Source of the DNA: Acidobacteriota bacterium
GTDB lineage: Bacteria > Acidobacteriota > Vicinamibacteria > Vicinamibacterales > 2-12-FULL-66-21
Direction of reading: 5' to 3'
DNA length: 14,687 bases
NCBI GenBank assembly: GCA_013362195.1
Contig: JABFWM010000689.1
Location: 1 to 14,687, forward strand
Shown: piece after piece, positions 12,922-14,687 of the stretch
Layout: each line of letters starts with the position of its first letter
How positions within the stretch are numbered: position 1 is the first letter of the stretch
Made by a program: the position numbers and the translations under genes
Notes under the pieces: model-generated
What the model was told of the DNA's origin: nothing
What the model saw: only the letters and a program-made list of their open reading frames with translations
Databases searched by the model: none

Positions 12922-13628
12922 GCGGCGGGGCGATGCCTCAGGACGCCGGCGCAGGTGCGCTCGCCGATCCCCACATCCGCACCCTCGTCGAGACGATCTG
13001 GAACTATCATCGGCTCGGGCACGCGCTTGCGAAGTCCGACGTCATTCTCGTACTCTGCAGTCACGACACGATCGTCGCGGAGCGCGGCGCCGAACTGTTC
13101 CAGCAAGGCTGGGCGCCGCTGCTGATCTTCTCGGGCGGCCTCGGCGCGATCACCCGGCATTTCTGGAGCGAACCGGAAGCGAACCAGTTCGCGGCCCTGG
13201 CGGTCGACCGCGGCGTACCGCGCGACCGGATCCTCATCGAGAACCGTTCCACGAACACCGGCGAGAACGTGTGGTTCACGAAGCAGCTGCTCGCGGAGCG
13301 CGGCCTCGATCCGCAGACGTTCATCGTGGTGCAGAAACCGTACATGGAGCGCCGCAGCTACGCGACCTTCAAGAAGGTGTGGCCCGGCAAGGACGTGATC
13401 GTCACGTCGCCGCAGCTTTCGATGGACGAGTACCTCGCCCGCTACTCGCACGAGACGCTGACCCCGGAGGACGTCGTCAGCATCATGGTCGGGGACCTGC
13501 AACGGATCCAGGTGTATCCCGCAAAGGGATTTCAGATACCGCAGGAGATTCCTCCGGACGTCCGGCGCGCCTACGAGCAACTCATCGAGGCCGGGTTCGA
13601 TCGGCATCTCATCGCGGACCGCGGATAA
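12918..13628 (+). CDS. YdcF-like (DUF218) protein
   Basis: A 236-residue protein of the DUF218/YdcF family. The conserved region starts with DVILVLCSHDTIVAERGAELF and continues with GWAPLLIFSGG, the GVPRDRILIENRSTNTGENVWFT block and FIVVQKPYMERRSY. These match the family pattern (Rossmann-like strand, then SGG, then ENxSxNTxEN). E. coli YdcF binds S-adenosylmethionine, but the reaction is unknown; other family members (SanA, ElyC) act in envelope maintenance. No signal peptide or membrane segment is seen, unlike ElyC. The GTG at 12918 overlaps the SGNH stop (12919-12921) by 4 bases; an ATG at 12933 is possible but has a poorly spaced Shine-Dalgarno. The next gene, DUF1080, starts 41 bp further. 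Confidence 0.88.
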   Translation: MSGGAMPQDAGAGALADPHIRTLVETIWNYHRLGHALAKSDVILVLCSHDTIVAERGAELFQQGWAPLLIFSGGLGAITRHFWSEPEANQFAALAVDRGVPRDRILIENRSTNTGENVWFTKQLLAERGLDPQTFIVVQKPYMERRSYATFKKVWPGKDVIVTSPQLSMDEYLARYSHETLTPEDVVSIMVGDLQRIQVYPAKGFQIPQEIPPDVRRAYEQLIEAGFDRHLIADRG

Positions 13629-13629
13629 T
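13601..13629 (+). promoter_or_regulatory. Possible promoter for the DUF1080 gene
   Basis: GATAAT (13624-13629) overlaps the YdcF stop codon. Seventeen bases upstream is TCGGCA (13601-13606), which matches TTGACA at 4 of 6 positions. The expected start of transcription is about 33 bases before the ATG at 13670. It may be a secondary promoter inside the operon; evidence is weak because both hexamers lie partly in coding sequence. Confidence 0.3.
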
Positions 13630-13669
13630 TCACCATCGATGGACACGGATAGATAAAAGGAACACGACG

Positions 13670-14593
13670 ATGCTCATGACCTTGCTGATGCTGCTCTCGA
13701 TGGCGCCGGCTGCGGCGCAGGAAGGGACGCCGCCGCCGCCGATCCTCGGCCGCTGGGATCTGACGGTGCACACCGACCGGGGCGATCGGAGCGCCTGGCT
13801 CGAGGTGCGCCACTCGGGCGTGAAAACACTGGTCGGTGATTTCGTCGGCACCTCCGGCAGCGCGAGGCCGATTGCGAAAGTGGACTTCAGCGACGGCAAT
13901 TTCACGTTCGCGATTCCGCCGCAGTGGGAACGCGCGGACGGCGACCTCGTCGTGTCCGGCCGGCTCGAAAACGATCGCCTCAGCGGCGCGATGACGCTCG
14001 GGACGGGGCAGCCGGTGAAGTTCGACGGCGTCCGCGCTCCGCGGCTCCGGCGCACCGCCGAACCGAAGTGGGGCACGCCGATCCGGCTGCTGCAGGCGAG
14101 CGGCCTTTCCGGCTGGCACACGGTCGGCGGCGAGAACCAATGGACCGTCGCGGGCGGGGTGCTGAAGAACCAGAAGTCCGGCGGCAATCTCGTCACCGAT
14201 CAGACGTTCGAGGACTTCAAGCTGCACGTCGAATTCCGCTACCCGCAGGGCAGCAACAGCGGCGTCTATCTGCGCGGCCGCTATGAAGTGCAGATCGCCG
14301 ATCTGCCGGACGAGGATCCCTGGCCCGGCGTCCTCGGGGCGGTCTACGGGTTCATTGCGCCCAGCGAGATCGCCGCCAGGAAAGCGGGAGAGTGGCAGGC
14401 GTTCGACATCACGCTCGTCGGCCGGATGGTCGACGTGGTGCTCAACGACAAGACCATCATCTGCCATCGCGAGATTCCCGGGATTACGGGCGCCGCGCTC
14501 GACAGCGACGAAGGGAAGGCCGGTCCGCTGCTGCTGCAGGGCGACCACGGGCCGGTGGAATTCCGCAACATGGTGCTGACGCCAGCGAAGTGA
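13670..14593 (+). CDS. Secreted DUF1080 protein (3-keto-disaccharide hydrolase-like)
   Basis: A 307-residue exported protein. Residues 1-16 are a signal peptide (MLMTLLMLLSMAPAAAQ). Residues about 24-125 are an extra beta-rich domain (GRWDLTVHTDRGDRSAWLEV to GDLVVSGRLENDRLSGAMTL), perhaps a lipocalin- or jelly-roll-like module. Residues about 128-305 are the DUF1080 domain, now called 3-keto-disaccharide hydrolase: GLSGWHTVGGENQWTVAGG, then GGNLVTDQTFEDFKLHVEFRY, GSNSGVYLRGRYEVQI, and DHGPVEFRNMVLTP at the end. The fold is concanavalin-like. Some characterised relatives cleave 3-keto-glycosides. It starts after an AAGGA element, 41 bp after YdcF. The following gene begins 7 bp later and encodes a Tat-exported protein; DUF1080 genes often sit next to exported Gfo/Idh/MocA oxidoreductases that make the 3-keto sugar. 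Confidence 0.93.
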   Translation: MLMTLLMLLSMAPAAAQEGTPPPPILGRWDLTVHTDRGDRSAWLEVRHSGVKTLVGDFVGTSGSARPIAKVDFSDGNFTFAIPPQWERADGDLVVSGRLENDRLSGAMTLGTGQPVKFDGVRAPRLRRTAEPKWGTPIRLLQASGLSGWHTVGGENQWTVAGGVLKNQKSGGNLVTDQTFEDFKLHVEFRYPQGSNSGVYLRGRYEVQIADLPDEDPWPGVLGAVYGFIAPSEIAARKAGEWQAFDITLVGRMVDVVLNDKTIICHREIPGITGAALDSDEGKAGPLLLQGDHGPVEFRNMVLTPAK

Positions 14594-14600
14594 GGCCGTG

Positions 14601-14687
14601 ATGGATGCGATGTGGAACAACCGGCGCGGATTTCTTCACCGCCTGCTCGCCGTCGGCACCGCCGCGGCGGCGGCGCCCGTCAGTGCC
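14601..14687 (+). CDS. Tat-exported protein, 5' end only
   Basis: Only the first 29 codons are in the window. They hold a twin-arginine signal: NNRRGFLHRLL followed by an Ala-rich hydrophobic stretch that runs to the window end. The GAGG five bases before the ATG at 14601 supports this start (GTG at 14598 is less well spaced). Its position 7 bp after the DUF1080 gene and the Tat signal suggest a cofactor-containing exported enzyme such as a Gfo/Idh/MocA oxidoreductase or a sugar isomerase-like TIM barrel; neither can be confirmed from these codons. Confidence 0.7.
   Translation, partial: MDAMWNNRRGFLHRLLAVGTAAAAAPVSA

Noticed and set aside
12710..13669. Upstream part of the frame that contains the DUF1080 gene
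   Set aside because: It overlaps the SGNH and YdcF genes in another frame and is Arg-rich; the DUF1080 protein begins with a clear signal peptide at 13670.

Overview
This is a GC-rich (by eye about two-thirds G+C), gene-dense bacterial chromosome segment. It carries seventeen protein-coding genes, the first and last cut by the window edges. The gene content suggests a soil-type member of the Acidobacteriota, possibly near Vicinamibacteria: a DUF1080 protein next to a Tat-exported protein, an HGSNAT-like membrane acyltransferase, an exported protein joining a carboxypeptidase-regulatory-like domain to a cupin, and a glycosyltransferase/debranching-enzyme pair. That assignment is inference; there is no rRNA or phylogenetic marker here. 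I see no tRNA, rRNA, CRISPR array, phage gene or transposase. No gene-free stretch exceeds about 280 bases.

Layout. Bases 1-1266 (+): the 3' end of a sensor histidine kinase, then an exported two-domain protein (carboxypeptidase-regulatory-like plus cupin). Bases 1359-4581 (-): a GT4 glycosyltransferase followed 10 bp later by a glycogen-debranching-type glycosidase, probably one operon for alpha-glucan or trehalose-type metabolism. Bases 4859-6567 (-): a small Cys/His-rich membrane protein, then a secreted cupin and a PIG-L deacetylase whose start overlaps the cupin stop (ATGA), with a TATAAT box just before the cupin. Bases 6806-8014 (+): an HGSNAT/DUF5009-like membrane acyltransferase, apparently read from a leaderless mRNA. 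Bases 8262-8843 (+): a Uma2-family nuclease-like protein. Bases 8995-9582 (-): a DJ-1/PfpI protein. Bases 9857-14687 (+): a run of seven closely packed genes: LLM flavin oxidoreductase, NadR-like NMN adenylyltransferase/ribosylnicotinamide kinase (4-bp overlap), NTF2-like protein, secreted SGNH hydrolase, YdcF-like protein (4-bp overlap), secreted DUF1080 protein and the start of a Tat-exported protein.

The least ordinary signal is non-coding. Two related elements of about 120-130 bp (8860-8979 and 9697-9826) lie in the same orientation on either side of the DJ-1/PfpI gene. Each is a long imperfect palindrome with purine-rich left and pyrimidine-rich right arms, a T-rich loop, a shared CTGACG left edge, and a right edge of GTGTACGT, nine variable bases, then GGCGCCGCAAT. 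They look like members of a dispersed hairpin or MITE-like family. A second recurring pattern is a TANAAT box 5-6 bases before a GTG start, suggesting leaderless transcription.

I did not find a convincing new defence or biosynthetic system. The genes are mostly recognisable families, and the novelty lies in the repeat family, the promoter pattern and some unusual gene couplings.
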